Shown here in pieces: positions 35,657 through 45,076 of a DNA stretch of 64,000 nucleotides. A program made the position numbers and the translations under genes. The notes beneath the pieces are model-generated. The model did not search any database and had not been told where the DNA came from. It saw nothing but the letters and a program-made list of their open reading frames with translations. The stretch covers positions 1-64,000 of the forward strand of contig JADJNF010000010.1 in the NCBI GenBank assembly GCA_016714445.1, written 5' to 3'. Each line of letters starts with the position of its first letter. The stretch's first letter is position 1. The stretch comes from Saprospiraceae bacterium. GTDB lineage: Bacteria > Bacteroidota > Bacteroidia > Chitinophagales > Saprospiraceae.

Positions 35657-37039
35657 TTAATGGTACAAAAACAATTTAACATTCTGATCCCCCAGCCGGA
35701 ATATATAAACACCTGGAGCTAAACTTAAGCAGGAAATGTCTATACTCATATCCTGACCTAATACATCTCTATATATACGTTTGCCCATAGTATCAAACAA
35801 CATCACAGCCTTACCTGACAAACTCTGATCTCCTTTTATCACAACAAGGCTTCCGTCAAAATAAACTCCAATTTTAGGTTTTTCATTTTCACTTAGTCCT
35901 GAAGTTTTTTTTTCAAAGAGCCATTTATACGCTTTTGGAAATTCTCTGGCCCAATACCATTCGCTGTGTTTTCCATCTGCATGAGCAGTTTTGGAGAGTT
36001 GATCTGTTGACGCTCCGGCTAGTAAAAGTGTCTGGTACATTTTATCCATGTCTCCAGTCTGCTGCCCTCCTTCCTGCTCACCGGCGAGCAAATAAAAATA
36101 ACTTGTACCCTTCACACCTGTATCTGAAACCTGTTTGTATGACTCACCGGAAAACCAATAGGACGATGAAAATGCCCCTACCCTACCAAAAACTTCAGGA
36201 TATTGAATACCTGCATACATGGAGATTAATCCACCCATTGAACTGCCGAATATGGCTGTATTGTCTTTATCCTGTAATGTTCTGAACTTATCATCAATAT
36301 ATGGTTTGAGTGTTTGGACGATAAAATCAATATACTCATCACCCTGTCCACCTCCATACTGGGGATTGATCCATGGGGAATACTCATTCAGACGGTTGCT
36401 GCCACCATTGTCAATACCAACCACTATGCTGCCAAAATCCCCTTTTAAGAACATACTGTCCAGCGACTCATCAATTTTCCATTCGCCGGAAAAACTGGTT
36501 TTTTTATCAAACAAATTCTGTCCGTCATGCATATATAATACCGGATATGAATGAGAAGAAGTACTGTAATCTTTTGGCAGATAAAGCCATATTTTTCTTT
36601 TCCTGTTGAGCTGTGGTATATAAAATGTATCTGTCAAAATGCTCACTTGAGGACTGGCAGTGGAAGGATTGCTATTTCCGGAACCTTCCCATCCGGCTAT
36701 GGTTAAGTCGACTGTTTTGGCTGCTCCGTTGTATGAAATAACTCTATCCGTAATAAATGTACCTTGCGCAGTTCCTTCCACACTTTCCCAGGTACCACGG
36801 GTGAATTTAAATTTAACATTGCCTGCTGAAGGTGTAAAAGTGATGAGATAAACGCCGGTAGAATCCTTTTCCAGTTTATAGGCTGGGCTACCCGGATTCC
36901 AGTTATTCATGGTACCCGCGATGTAAATTTCAGCTTCTGGAGATGTATTGGATGGGACAGACGTCACCCGTATGGTCAACTGACCAAATCCAGCAAGGAA
37001 AGGCAACAACAACACTATGGTTAACCAAACTTTTATCAT
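35657..37039 (-). CDS. Secreted esterase with N-terminal CBM-like domain and T9SS sorting domain
   Basis: 460 residues: signal peptide (~1-19), a starch-binding/CBM20- or CBM48-like beta-sandwich (~20-115, IYIAGTMNNWNPG), an alpha/beta hydrolase of the putative esterase (Esterase D/Fes) family (~140-375) with nucleophile Ser in GSSMGG and a late His in ADGKHSEWYW, and a C-terminal sorting domain (~385-460, VMLFDTMGKRIYRDV, LAPGVYIFRLG). It is expected to be exported by T9SS and to act on an ester of a polysaccharide or siderophore; substrate unknown. Confidence 0.88.
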   Translation of the reverse strand: MIKVWLTIVLLLPFLAGFGQLTIRVTSVPSNTSPEAEIYIAGTMNNWNPGSPAYKLEKDSTGVYLITFTPSAGNVKFKFTRGTWESVEGTAQGTFITDRVISYNGAAKTVDLTIAGWEGSGNSNPSTASPQVSILTDTFYIPQLNRKRKIWLYLPKDYSTSSHSYPVLYMHDGQNLFDKKTSFSGEWKIDESLDSMFLKGDFGSIVVGIDNGGSNRLNEYSPWINPQYGGGQGDEYIDFIVQTLKPYIDDKFRTLQDKDNTAIFGSSMGGLISMYAGIQYPEVFGRVGAFSSSYWFSGESYKQVSDTGVKGTSYFYLLAGEQEGGQQTGDMDKMYQTLLLAGASTDQLSKTAHADGKHSEWYWAREFPKAYKWLFEKKTSGLSENEKPKIGVYFDGSLVVIKGDQSLSGKAVMLFDTMGKRIYRDVLGQDMSIDISCLSLAPGVYIFRLGDQNVKLFLYH

Positions 37040-37061
37040 CGGGGTGAAATTTGTTTAATAT

Positions 37062-38066
37062 TTACTGGATAACTGCGCCGTACTTTTCTACAAACTCTTT
37101 CATATCTCTAACCATGTCTCTGGAGCCCATTGCAATGGACGACGTCTGATGCAATGCGTGTATATCCATTTCCATGACCCTTTCAAGTTTACAGGTTATG
37201 GCAGTTCCTCCTGCCTGTTCGATGAGATAAGCCATAGGATAACATTCGTAAAGCAATCTCAATTTTCCTTTAGGATATTTTCTGGTATTCGGATATAAAA
37301 AAATACCTCCCTGAAACATGATCCTATGAATGTCAGACACCATGCTCCCGATATACCTAAGTCTGTAATTTAAGTCTGAACAATGGTCTATATACCGTCT
37401 CATCTCCAGATCAAATTTCAGATAATATCCCTGATTAACAGAATAATAATTGCCTGCTACAGGCATTTGAATATTTCGGTGTGACAGACAAAACTCACCG
37501 ATGCTTGGGTCAAGTGTAAACCCGTTTACCCCGTTTCCGGAAGAATAGACCAACAATGTAGATGTCCCATACAACACATACCCGGCAGCTACCATTTCAG
37601 TACCTTTTTGGAGGAAATCCTCGAGTTGACATGGGCCTTCTGCAGGACTTTTTCTACGATATATACCGAATATAGTACCAACAGAAACATTGACATCAAT
37701 ATTGGACGAACCATCCAGCGGATCCATGACGACTACATATTGGGCAAGTTTATTTTTATCGGTCTGGATAGGAATAAAATCCTGATTTTCCTCTGAGGCA
37801 ATACCACAAACTTCACCACTGTAAGACAATGTTTCAATAAATTTTTCATTGGCAAATACATCAAGTTTCTGTACGTCATCACCTGTAGAATTTGTACTCC
37901 CGTCAACACCAAGAATATTGACAAGACCAGCCTTATTTACTTCTCTGTTGACAATTTTTGCAGCAATACCAATGTCTCTCAACAGTCGGCTAAAACTACC
38001 TGATGAGTGAGGTTTTTCCTTCTCCGTGCGAATGATAAATTCATCCAGTGTAACGATTTTGTTCAT
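37062..38066 (-). CDS. fbp: Fructose-1,6-bisphosphatase class I
   Basis: 334 residues. Metal-binding VVMDPLDGSSNIDVNVSVGTIF region (DPLDGSSN), GVCGIASEE-type block (CGIASEENQD), FILYPNTRKYPKGKLRLLYE-type substrate block and the AIYAGGTA-type EQAGGTA. Gluconeogenic hydrolysis of fructose-1,6-bisphosphate. 22 bases downstream lies the esterase gene, which may share the transcript. Confidence 0.96.
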   Translation of the reverse strand: MNKIVTLDEFIIRTEKEKPHSSGSFSRLLRDIGIAAKIVNREVNKAGLVNILGVDGSTNSTGDDVQKLDVFANEKFIETLSYSGEVCGIASEENQDFIPIQTDKNKLAQYVVVMDPLDGSSNIDVNVSVGTIFGIYRRKSPAEGPCQLEDFLQKGTEMVAAGYVLYGTSTLLVYSSGNGVNGFTLDPSIGEFCLSHRNIQMPVAGNYYSVNQGYYLKFDLEMRRYIDHCSDLNYRLRYIGSMVSDIHRIMFQGGIFLYPNTRKYPKGKLRLLYECYPMAYLIEQAGGTAITCKLERVMEMDIHALHQTSSIAMGSRDMVRDMKEFVEKYGAVIQ

Positions 38067-38319
38067 TATGGCTATACATTTGGTTAGTAGACGTAAATAT
38101 AAGGAATCTCCGTAAAAAAAAGAAAAATAACTTCGGCCTTAGAAATACACCAACATAATTTTATATTTGGTAAAATAATAATGTTGAATTTTATTATAAA
38201 TACAAGTATGATTAATGGTAAATTTAAATTAATCAAATAATAACTATCTAAAAATTTAAAATCTAAAATTTTATTATTAATTTTCACCTTTATTATTATA
38301 TCATCAAACCAACTTTTAT

Positions 38320-39111
38320 ATGAGAAATTTTTTAATAGCACTAGTATTATTGCTGTGGCTCATTCTCGGTTGGCTCTATTATCAGGATTACAACAAATGC
38401 TGCGGTAACACAAAGCAAGATTCTTCTACACCAGTATTGTCTGAAAAAACAGGTCCAATTCTGTTTAACTGGGGTATAAGTACACCGATCCTGGGTGATG
38501 GTTGGCCCCGAATGAGAGATTCACTGGCAATGTTTGCTTCAGACAGTAGCTCGCTTGAAATAGCTGGGTTCTATTGTATGGATGCGTCACCGGAAGAAAC
38601 AGAAAGCACGGGTCTAAACAGAGCCATGGAAACCAGAAAACTTTTTCCTGAAATACCTGATGACAGAATCATCATTCTTAGCAAGGGTATCGACTGTGAC
38701 AGTTCGTTTAAATCTTCCAGATTTGAGTCTGTATCTTTTAGTCTCAGAAAAAGGACAGAAAACATTAAGGAGATTGATGACCGTACATTGATATATTTTC
38801 CACCCAACTCTACCAATAAATTAAATAGTGTAGAAGTAGAAGCTTATCTGGATGATGTAGCCGAAAGGGTTACAAAATCCGGAGAAACTGTTCTTTTAAC
38901 TGGACATACAGATGCCGTTGGGCCTGCAGAATCCAATATTGTCCTGGGTCAGAAAAGAGCAAACATTATACGTGACTACCTTTTGGGTAAAGGCATAGCT
39001 GCTGATAAAATAAGATCCACTTCAAAGGGTGAAGCAGAACCTTTGGGAGAAAACGATACGGCTTCCGGCAAAGCTAAAAACCGGAGAACAGAATTACAAA
39101 TCATTAAATAA
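38320..39111 (+). CDS. OmpA family protein with N-terminal membrane anchor
   Basis: 263 residues: one N-terminal transmembrane helix (MRNFLIALVLLLWLILGWLY), a middle domain (~40-150), and a C-terminal OmpA/MotB domain (~165-263, LIYFPPNST, LLTGHTDAVGPAESNIVLGQKRA cut at key residues GHTD and NRRTEL) that binds peptidoglycan. It is tethered to the inner membrane rather than forming a barrel. Followed after 20 bases by the HhH membrane protein, so they are one unit. Confidence 0.85.
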   Translation: MRNFLIALVLLLWLILGWLYYQDYNKCCGNTKQDSSTPVLSEKTGPILFNWGISTPILGDGWPRMRDSLAMFASDSSSLEIAGFYCMDASPEETESTGLNRAMETRKLFPEIPDDRIIILSKGIDCDSSFKSSRFESVSFSLRKRTENIKEIDDRTLIYFPPNSTNKLNSVEVEAYLDDVAERVTKSGETVLLTGHTDAVGPAESNIVLGQKRANIIRDYLLGKGIAADKIRSTSKGEAEPLGENDTASGKAKNRRTELQIIK

Positions 39112-39131
39112 CCAAAAAAATAATTTATATC

Positions 39132-40073
39132 ATGATGAATTTATTTGATTTTTGCTCTATACACTGGATTTTCCCCTGGCTATTACCCTTCTTACTTGGA
39201 CTTGCATTTGGCTGGTTATTATGGGCAAAATATAAGTCAATGATGGAAGATCTGGAAACCAAAATATCAGGACTGAACATCAGAATCCAAGGACTGGAAG
39301 CTGATCTGGAAGCCTGTAAAAAAGCCAGAATGGAAGCGGAAGGTAACGTTTCTCTCTTGAGAGGTAAAATGAGAGAAATGGAAGCCAGTATGTCTGCCGG
39401 AATTGGTGCAGTATCTGTTGGCGGTGGATTAGGTTTAGCAGCCATATCTGCAACTGAAAGCAGCGGTGACAAATGGTTTGCTGCCATTGGAACCAATAAA
39501 CTACAGATTATCGAAGGTATAGGACCAAAAATGGAAGAAGTTCTCCATGAAAATGGTATAACTGATTTCAGTGAACTGGCAGCCAAAAATCCTGAAAATC
39601 TGAGAGAAATACTCAATAAATACGGGGATAAATACAGGATAATTGATCCGAATACATGGCCACAACAGGCTTCTTTAGCCAATGACCGACAATGGAATGA
39701 ATTGATAACTCTGCAGAAAACGCTGGACACGGGAAGAAGTGATACGGCGACCGATGGACTTACTGACTCCAAACTAGAAAAATGGCTGATCAAAGCAGGT
39801 ATTCTGCGCAGATGGGTACAGGATGATCTCAAGGCCATCGAAGGAATAGGGCCAAAAATAGAACAATTATTGCATGATGCCGGCATATCCACCTGGAGAA
39901 GTCTGTCTCAGACAAGTGTCACAGCTATACAGGAAGTATTGACAGCAGCAGGTTCCAGATTTGCATTGGCAGATCCTGCTACCTGGCCAAAACAGGCAGA
40001 ACTGGCAGCAGATGGTAAGTGGGATGAGCTTCAGGCTTATCAGGATTTTCTAAACGCCGGTAAAGAAAAGTAA
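39132..40073 (+). CDS. Membrane-anchored coiled-coil protein with two HhH repeats
   Basis: 313 residues: a transmembrane helix (~11-32, IFPWLLPFLLGLAFGWLLW), a coiled coil (~35-85), a Gly/Ala linker, and two copies of a helix-hairpin-helix unit, LQIIEGIGPKMEEVLHENGI (~125) and LKAIEGIGPKIEQLLHDAGI (~235), each followed by a similar ~60-residue segment ending in a T/P-W-P-x-Q-A-x-L-A block. HhH units normally bind DNA backbone; here they could bind DNA at the membrane or form protein contacts. Paired with the OmpA-domain gene. Function unknown. Confidence 0.8.
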   Translation: MMNLFDFCSIHWIFPWLLPFLLGLAFGWLLWAKYKSMMEDLETKISGLNIRIQGLEADLEACKKARMEAEGNVSLLRGKMREMEASMSAGIGAVSVGGGLGLAAISATESSGDKWFAAIGTNKLQIIEGIGPKMEEVLHENGITDFSELAAKNPENLREILNKYGDKYRIIDPNTWPQQASLANDRQWNELITLQKTLDTGRSDTATDGLTDSKLEKWLIKAGILRRWVQDDLKAIEGIGPKIEQLLHDAGISTWRSLSQTSVTAIQEVLTAAGSRFALADPATWPKQAELAADGKWDELQAYQDFLNAGKEK

Positions 40074-40096
40074 TCGTTCTTTTTGCAAAAAGGTAT

Positions 40097-40130
40097 AAGG
40101 GAAAAGGTTGTGTTATCTTTTCCCTTTTTT
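40097..40130 (+). terminator. Rho-independent terminator
   Basis: AAGGGAAAAG / CTTTTCCCTTTTTT hairpin with a ten-base loop, 24 bases after the HhH gene stop. Confidence 0.88.
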
Positions 40131-40209
40131 CATTCATAAAATCTCACCCATACATTACGAAATTATTACATATCCCTTTTAATATGTATCTTTACACAAA
40201 ATTTTTACT

Positions 40210-40887
40210 TTGCAAAAGTCGAAAGTTATAGAATTTGATGATGTAGATATCTGGCAGGAAGATAAATTGGTATTGTCAAAAGTAGATTTTAAACTGGCAA
40301 CAGCTGAGACATGCTATATTATCGGTAAATCCGGAAGCGGAAAAACCAGTTTACTAAAAACCATTTATGGCAGCATTCCAGTTCGCTCCGGTCATGCAGT
40401 AGTTGCTGGCTTTGATTTAAATGAGTTGACCGATACGTCCATACCATTACTGAGACGCAAATTGGGTATGGTTTTTCAGGATTTTATTCTCTTTGACGAA
40501 TGGTCAGTAGGGCGCAATCTGATGTATATCATGGAAGCCACCGGCTGGAAAGACAGGGCACAGATGACCGCAAGAGTTTTGCAGGTATTGGAAATGGTGG
40601 GGCTCACAGGTCACGAAAAAAAACCAGTGACTGCCCTTTCAGGCGGAGAACAACAAAGAGTCGTCATCGCACGTGCACTTCTGAACAATCCTCCTATCAT
40701 CATCGCTGATGAGCCAACAGGAAATCTTGATCCCGACACCAGTGACGAAATACTTTATCTACTCAATAGATTGTCAAGAGAATTTGGTACATCCATCATA
40801 GTCGCTACTCATGACTACAGATTAATTCAGAAGTTTCCCGCCCGTGTGTACAAATGTGAAGGCGGTAAAATCACTGAAGTAGGTTAA
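40210..40887 (+). CDS. ftsE: FtsE-like ABC transporter ATP-binding protein
   Basis: 225 residues from a TTG start at 40210. Walker A GKSGSGKTSLL, signature LSGGEQQRVVIARAL, Walker B IIIADEPTGNLDP. The 'EPTGNLD' form and short length fit the FtsE/LolD group; sequence reads closest to FtsE, which with FtsX controls cell-wall hydrolases at the septum. No ftsX is adjacent, so LolD cannot be excluded. A TATCTTTA stretch just upstream resembles the -7 element. Confidence 0.8.
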   Translation: MQKSKVIEFDDVDIWQEDKLVLSKVDFKLATAETCYIIGKSGSGKTSLLKTIYGSIPVRSGHAVVAGFDLNELTDTSIPLLRRKLGMVFQDFILFDEWSVGRNLMYIMEATGWKDRAQMTARVLQVLEMVGLTGHEKKPVTALSGGEQQRVVIARALLNNPPIIIADEPTGNLDPDTSDEILYLLNRLSREFGTSIIVATHDYRLIQKFPARVYKCEGGKITEVG

Positions 40888-40901
40888 TATATCGTACCCA
40901 A

Positions 40902-43295
40902 TTATTCACTAAACTTTCTGAAAGCCATTGTACTGGCCAGTAAACCATATATCATGACGGTAATAGAACTTAATGGCATCAAAATGGCTGCTACAACAGG
41001 CAATAACTCTCCCCGGACAGCAAAATAAAGTCCAACCACATTGTATAAAAACGCAAGTACAAAAGCACCAATAATGATATATCTGGCCTTCTTCAAAAAA
41101 GTAAGATAACTCAATAGAGAGCCAAAAGAGCGGGCACCTAAAATAGCGTCACAGGCAGGTGTAAAATTATTGGAGTCCTCGGAGATCACTATACCTACAT
41201 CACTTTGCATCAAAGCCCCGGCATCATTCAGACCATCACCAATCATCAGAATTTTGTGTCCCGATTCCTGTCTGGATTTGATATAGTTGAGTTTATCCAA
41301 AGGCGTCTGATTGAAAATCATTAAAGCATTTGCAGGAAAAAAGGTTTTTAATCTTTCCTCTTCCTGATCGTTATCTCCGGACAATATACTTATGTTGTAC
41401 GATTTACTGAGGGTGTCTACCAGATGTTCAACTCCTTCTCTGAGTCTGTGTTCAATGTTAAAGCGGCCAATCACCTGACCATTTATTTCAGCCAATACAC
41501 CTTTACTTGCTCCTGGTTTATCTCCGTTTATAAATCTGAATGAGCCAACTCTGATGATATCAGAGCCTATATTTGCTTCCACGCCCTGACCGGTAAGTTC
41601 CTTAAAATACTCCACGTCCTGTGTATAAGTCCCTTCAACTGCGTGAAAAATGGCTTTACTCAATGGGTGATTCGATTGAAAAACTGTACTTTTGATGAGA
41701 AATTTTTGTTTATCTGTCCATTGATCGCCATCTGCTGTGGCTAAAATATTTTTATGGTCTGTGATAGTACCTGTTTTATCAAATATAATCTCATCGACCT
41801 GTTGTATCCTGTCGATTACCTGAACATTTTTTAGATAGAAAAACTTTTTGCCCAACAGTCGCAGTATATTACCATAACTGAATGGCAAAGCAAGGGCTAA
41901 GGCACAAGGGCAAGCCACGATAAGTACGGCTGTAAATGCATTAAAAGCCAATGTCTTATCATAAACGAGCCAATATATGAGAGTTAAGACAGCAATACTC
42001 ATGATGGTTATAGTAAAATACTTTCCAATCTGACTGATGAGGGTCTGCGTCTTCGCTTCCTTGTCTATACTAAAAGAATCTTCATCCCACAATTTTGTAA
42101 GATAGGATTGATCCACTTTTTTGAGCAATTGAATCTGTATATTTGATCCAATATTTTTTCCACCAGCAAATAATTTTTCTCCTTCTTTTTTTCGGATGAG
42201 ATCAGCTTCTCCCGTAACAAAACTGTAATCCACGGCTGCTTCTCCCTTCAGCAACAGTGCGTCACAAGGAATGATTTCCTCATTTCTAACCATCAGAATA
42301 TCTCCGGTTTCCAGTTTGTCAAGACTTCGGGACTGCCATCCGTCCACTGTTTTTATCATCGCTGAAATAGGAAAATAGGATTTGTAATTTCTGTCAAAAG
42401 AGATCGAATAGAAGGTATAATGTTGAAACCATTTGCCGATCAGCAGAAAAAATATAAACCCTGCGAGACTGTCCAGATATCCTTCGCCGGTAGCGGTGAC
42501 TATCTCAAATACACTTCTGAAAAACAGGGTCAGCATCCCTACTGCGATAGGTATGTCGATATTGATTTGTTTCATCTTAAGCGTCCAGTAGGCTGACCTC
42601 AGATAATCGACTCCACTATACAATAAAACAGGTAATGCCAGAATGATATTAATATATCCTATATAAAATTTTACAGATGCCTGCGAAAAACCCAGATATT
42701 CGGGAAAACTCAACAGCATGATATTTCCAAAAGAAAAGCCGGCAAGGCCCAATTTGTAATACAAACTTCTGTCCTGAAATCCTGATTTTGCTCCGGTTAA
42801 TTTTTGTAGATTTAACTCCGGCGGATAACCTATGACCGCCAGCTGCTCAACCACCTGCCTCAAAGAAATTTTGGTGGGATCATAACTTACTGTAGCGCTT
42901 TTTCGTAAAAAATTAACCCTCGAACCTAAAATGCCCGGCTGCAATTTATTGAGATTTTCAAGGAGCCAAATACACGATGCACAATGAATCTGAGGCAATG
43001 TAAAACTGATTTTACACAAATTTGCTTCTCTGAATTCAAGCAGGTTATTGATGACATCTTCATCATCCAAAAAGTAATAATTTTTATTACTGATTGATTT
43101 CTGGCTTATACCCGGCATATTCTGGAAAGTGTAATAATCACCCAATCCATTGTCTTTCAAAACAGTATATACTATCTGACACCCGTTGCAGCAAAAATCT
43201 TTTTCATCATATACAGGATGATCATCGGGACAATCATCTCCGCAATGTGCACACTTGGTTATGGTCAATGATTCGGGAGCCTTGAGTTTAAACAT
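40902..43295 (-). CDS. ccoI: Copper-translocating P1B-type ATPase (CcoI/FixI-like)
   Basis: 797 residues. N-terminal Cys-rich domain (CAHCGDDCPDDHP, CCNGCQIVY), an HMA domain with HCASCIWL, eight membrane helices, TGEAD, the CPC metal path (VACPCALALALPFS), phosphorylation motif DKTGT and hinge GDGLNDAGAL. This layout is that of CcoI/FixI, which loads copper for cbb3 oxidase. The cbb3 genes are not in the window. Single transcription unit on the minus strand. Confidence 0.9.
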   Translation of the reverse strand: MFKLKAPESLTITKCAHCGDDCPDDHPVYDEKDFCCNGCQIVYTVLKDNGLGDYYTFQNMPGISQKSISNKNYYFLDDEDVINNLLEFREANLCKISFTLPQIHCASCIWLLENLNKLQPGILGSRVNFLRKSATVSYDPTKISLRQVVEQLAVIGYPPELNLQKLTGAKSGFQDRSLYYKLGLAGFSFGNIMLLSFPEYLGFSQASVKFYIGYINIILALPVLLYSGVDYLRSAYWTLKMKQINIDIPIAVGMLTLFFRSVFEIVTATGEGYLDSLAGFIFFLLIGKWFQHYTFYSISFDRNYKSYFPISAMIKTVDGWQSRSLDKLETGDILMVRNEEIIPCDALLLKGEAAVDYSFVTGEADLIRKKEGEKLFAGGKNIGSNIQIQLLKKVDQSYLTKLWDEDSFSIDKEAKTQTLISQIGKYFTITIMSIAVLTLIYWLVYDKTLAFNAFTAVLIVACPCALALALPFSYGNILRLLGKKFFYLKNVQVIDRIQQVDEIIFDKTGTITDHKNILATADGDQWTDKQKFLIKSTVFQSNHPLSKAIFHAVEGTYTQDVEYFKELTGQGVEANIGSDIIRVGSFRFINGDKPGASKGVLAEINGQVIGRFNIEHRLREGVEHLVDTLSKSYNISILSGDNDQEEERLKTFFPANALMIFNQTPLDKLNYIKSRQESGHKILMIGDGLNDAGALMQSDVGIVISEDSNNFTPACDAILGARSFGSLLSYLTFLKKARYIIIGAFVLAFLYNVVGLYFAVRGELLPVVAAILMPLSSITVMIYGLLASTMAFRKFSE

Positions 43296-43549
43296 GAAAA
43301 TCTATTGTTTTGAAAACACAAAATTAAATGTATGCCGTTTTTTGATGATTGATATACATTAGGTAAAATAATGACTTAAATCATATTCCTATACATTACA
43401 AACAAAATGTTACGATTTATTAATATGACATTCAACCCTGAAAAGAATATCTACTTGCTCTAAAGTAGAGAAAAATTTATCATCTTTTCTGCTCAACCTT
43501 ATTTTTTAAAGTAATACATTTTTACACGCTAAACAAAAAATCACCATTT

Positions 43550-44947
43550 CTATGTCTTTAATTCACTATCTCGTTTCTGACCACCTATCACTTCGCCAAT
43601 AACAATTCCTGCCATACTTGCCAACAATCCAGGCAACAATGGATTAAGTTCGGTGATATAAAAAAATCTGAATACCACATATATCAAAGTTCCTGCGAGC
43701 ATCGATATAATGGCTCCGCTTTTATTGGTATGATCAAAAAATAAGGCTGCACAGAAAGGCACAAAAATAGTCACCAAACCTATCACGCTGGCCTCTCCTA
43801 CCAATTCAAAAATATTTTGTCTGCTAAACGCAAGTATCATGGCAACCGAACTTATAATAACCACTGAAATACGTGTAAGCAGCAAAAATGTACGATCAGA
43901 AATTTTTTTACTCAGATTGGGTTTAATGATATTTTCCGACAAAAGACTTGCTGGAGCCAACAGTGCACCACTGCACGTACTCATAATCGCACTCAACAGA
44001 GATCCAAAAAATAATATTTGAAGCCACATGGGCATTTGTTGTTGTACAAATTGAGGTAAAACCAACTGAAGATCACCCTGAAGCAAACTAGGATCGATCA
44101 TTTTGATGGAAGCAATCAAATAGAGTGGCAACATAGAAAAAACCAGATACATCAGAGCTCCGGCTATCGTAGAGGTGTAAGCTGCCTTTTCACTTCTGGC
44201 TGAATTGACCCGCTGAAAAATATCCTGTGAAGCAATGCTGCCAAAACCCAACACCATCCAGGCCGAAAACCAATTGAGCCAGTCCATGACGTTATTGTCC
44301 GGTAGAATTCTTTTTTGTTCGGGTGTAAGGCTACTAAGGACTGGTGCGACACCACCCACCATGTCGTATACAAAATAAGAAACCGCCGCCAATCCTGCAA
44401 CGATCAAAATGCTTTGTATAAAATCGGTCACGGAAACAGCCCACATACCGCCGGTAAAAGTATATATCACGACGATGGAAACACTAAGCAGCATACCGGC
44501 ATGCAAAGTAATGCCCAGCAAAGATTGTGAGATCAGTCCCAGGGCAACTATCTGTGCAGCCGCATATCCTATAAAGCTAATGATCATGAGGACGGTGCTT
44601 AATAATTCCACGCCGGGCCCATATTTTATCCTGAACAAATCACCTATGGTATAGATATTGAGCCGATACAATCTTTTGGAGAAAAAAATGCCCACCAGCA
44701 GTAAACAGAGAACACCGCCTAACGGATCTTCAATCACTCCGGAAAAACCATGTTCTGAAAATTCGGCGCTGGCTCCAAAAACGGTTTCACTTCCAAACCA
44801 TAATGCAAATAACGCAGCTGTATTTACTGCAGGATGTAGATTTCTGCCGGCATTGATAAAATCTCCCGTAGTTTTCACCTGACGCGAAGCAATAAAACCT
44901 ATGGTCAGGGTAACTACAAAATATAAAATGACCGCAAAAACCAGCAT
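43550..44947 (-). CDS. Sodium:solute symporter family protein
   Basis: 465 residues, about 12-13 transmembrane helices. FINAGRNLHPAVNTAALFALWFGSETVFGASAEF and the FASCSGALLAPAS-type helix block place it in the SSS family. Substrate unknown. No neighbour gives a clue. Confidence 0.88.
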   Translation of the reverse strand: MLVFAVILYFVVTLTIGFIASRQVKTTGDFINAGRNLHPAVNTAALFALWFGSETVFGASAEFSEHGFSGVIEDPLGGVLCLLLVGIFFSKRLYRLNIYTIGDLFRIKYGPGVELLSTVLMIISFIGYAAAQIVALGLISQSLLGITLHAGMLLSVSIVVIYTFTGGMWAVSVTDFIQSILIVAGLAAVSYFVYDMVGGVAPVLSSLTPEQKRILPDNNVMDWLNWFSAWMVLGFGSIASQDIFQRVNSARSEKAAYTSTIAGALMYLVFSMLPLYLIASIKMIDPSLLQGDLQLVLPQFVQQQMPMWLQILFFGSLLSAIMSTCSGALLAPASLLSENIIKPNLSKKISDRTFLLLTRISVVIISSVAMILAFSRQNIFELVGEASVIGLVTIFVPFCAALFFDHTNKSGAIISMLAGTLIYVVFRFFYITELNPLLPGLLASMAGIVIGEVIGGQKRDSELKT

Positions 44948-45076
44948 ATCTTTCCTCTAAATTACGAATGATGCATGACAAATGACGAAATTCAAAAATA
45001 TTGTCATAAGGTTTAAACAAGTGTTTTAAATCAATTAAACGTTTAATTATTCTATCGGCTTTTCATAGTACTTCAG

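Noticed and set aside
35579..35722. A 47-codon frame starting as TAATG at the holB stop (MEWFMPKVEYKPKSLPLNQL...)
   Set aside because: Its second half is antisense to the end of the T9SS esterase gene, and it has no recognisable family; the overlap is more likely chance.
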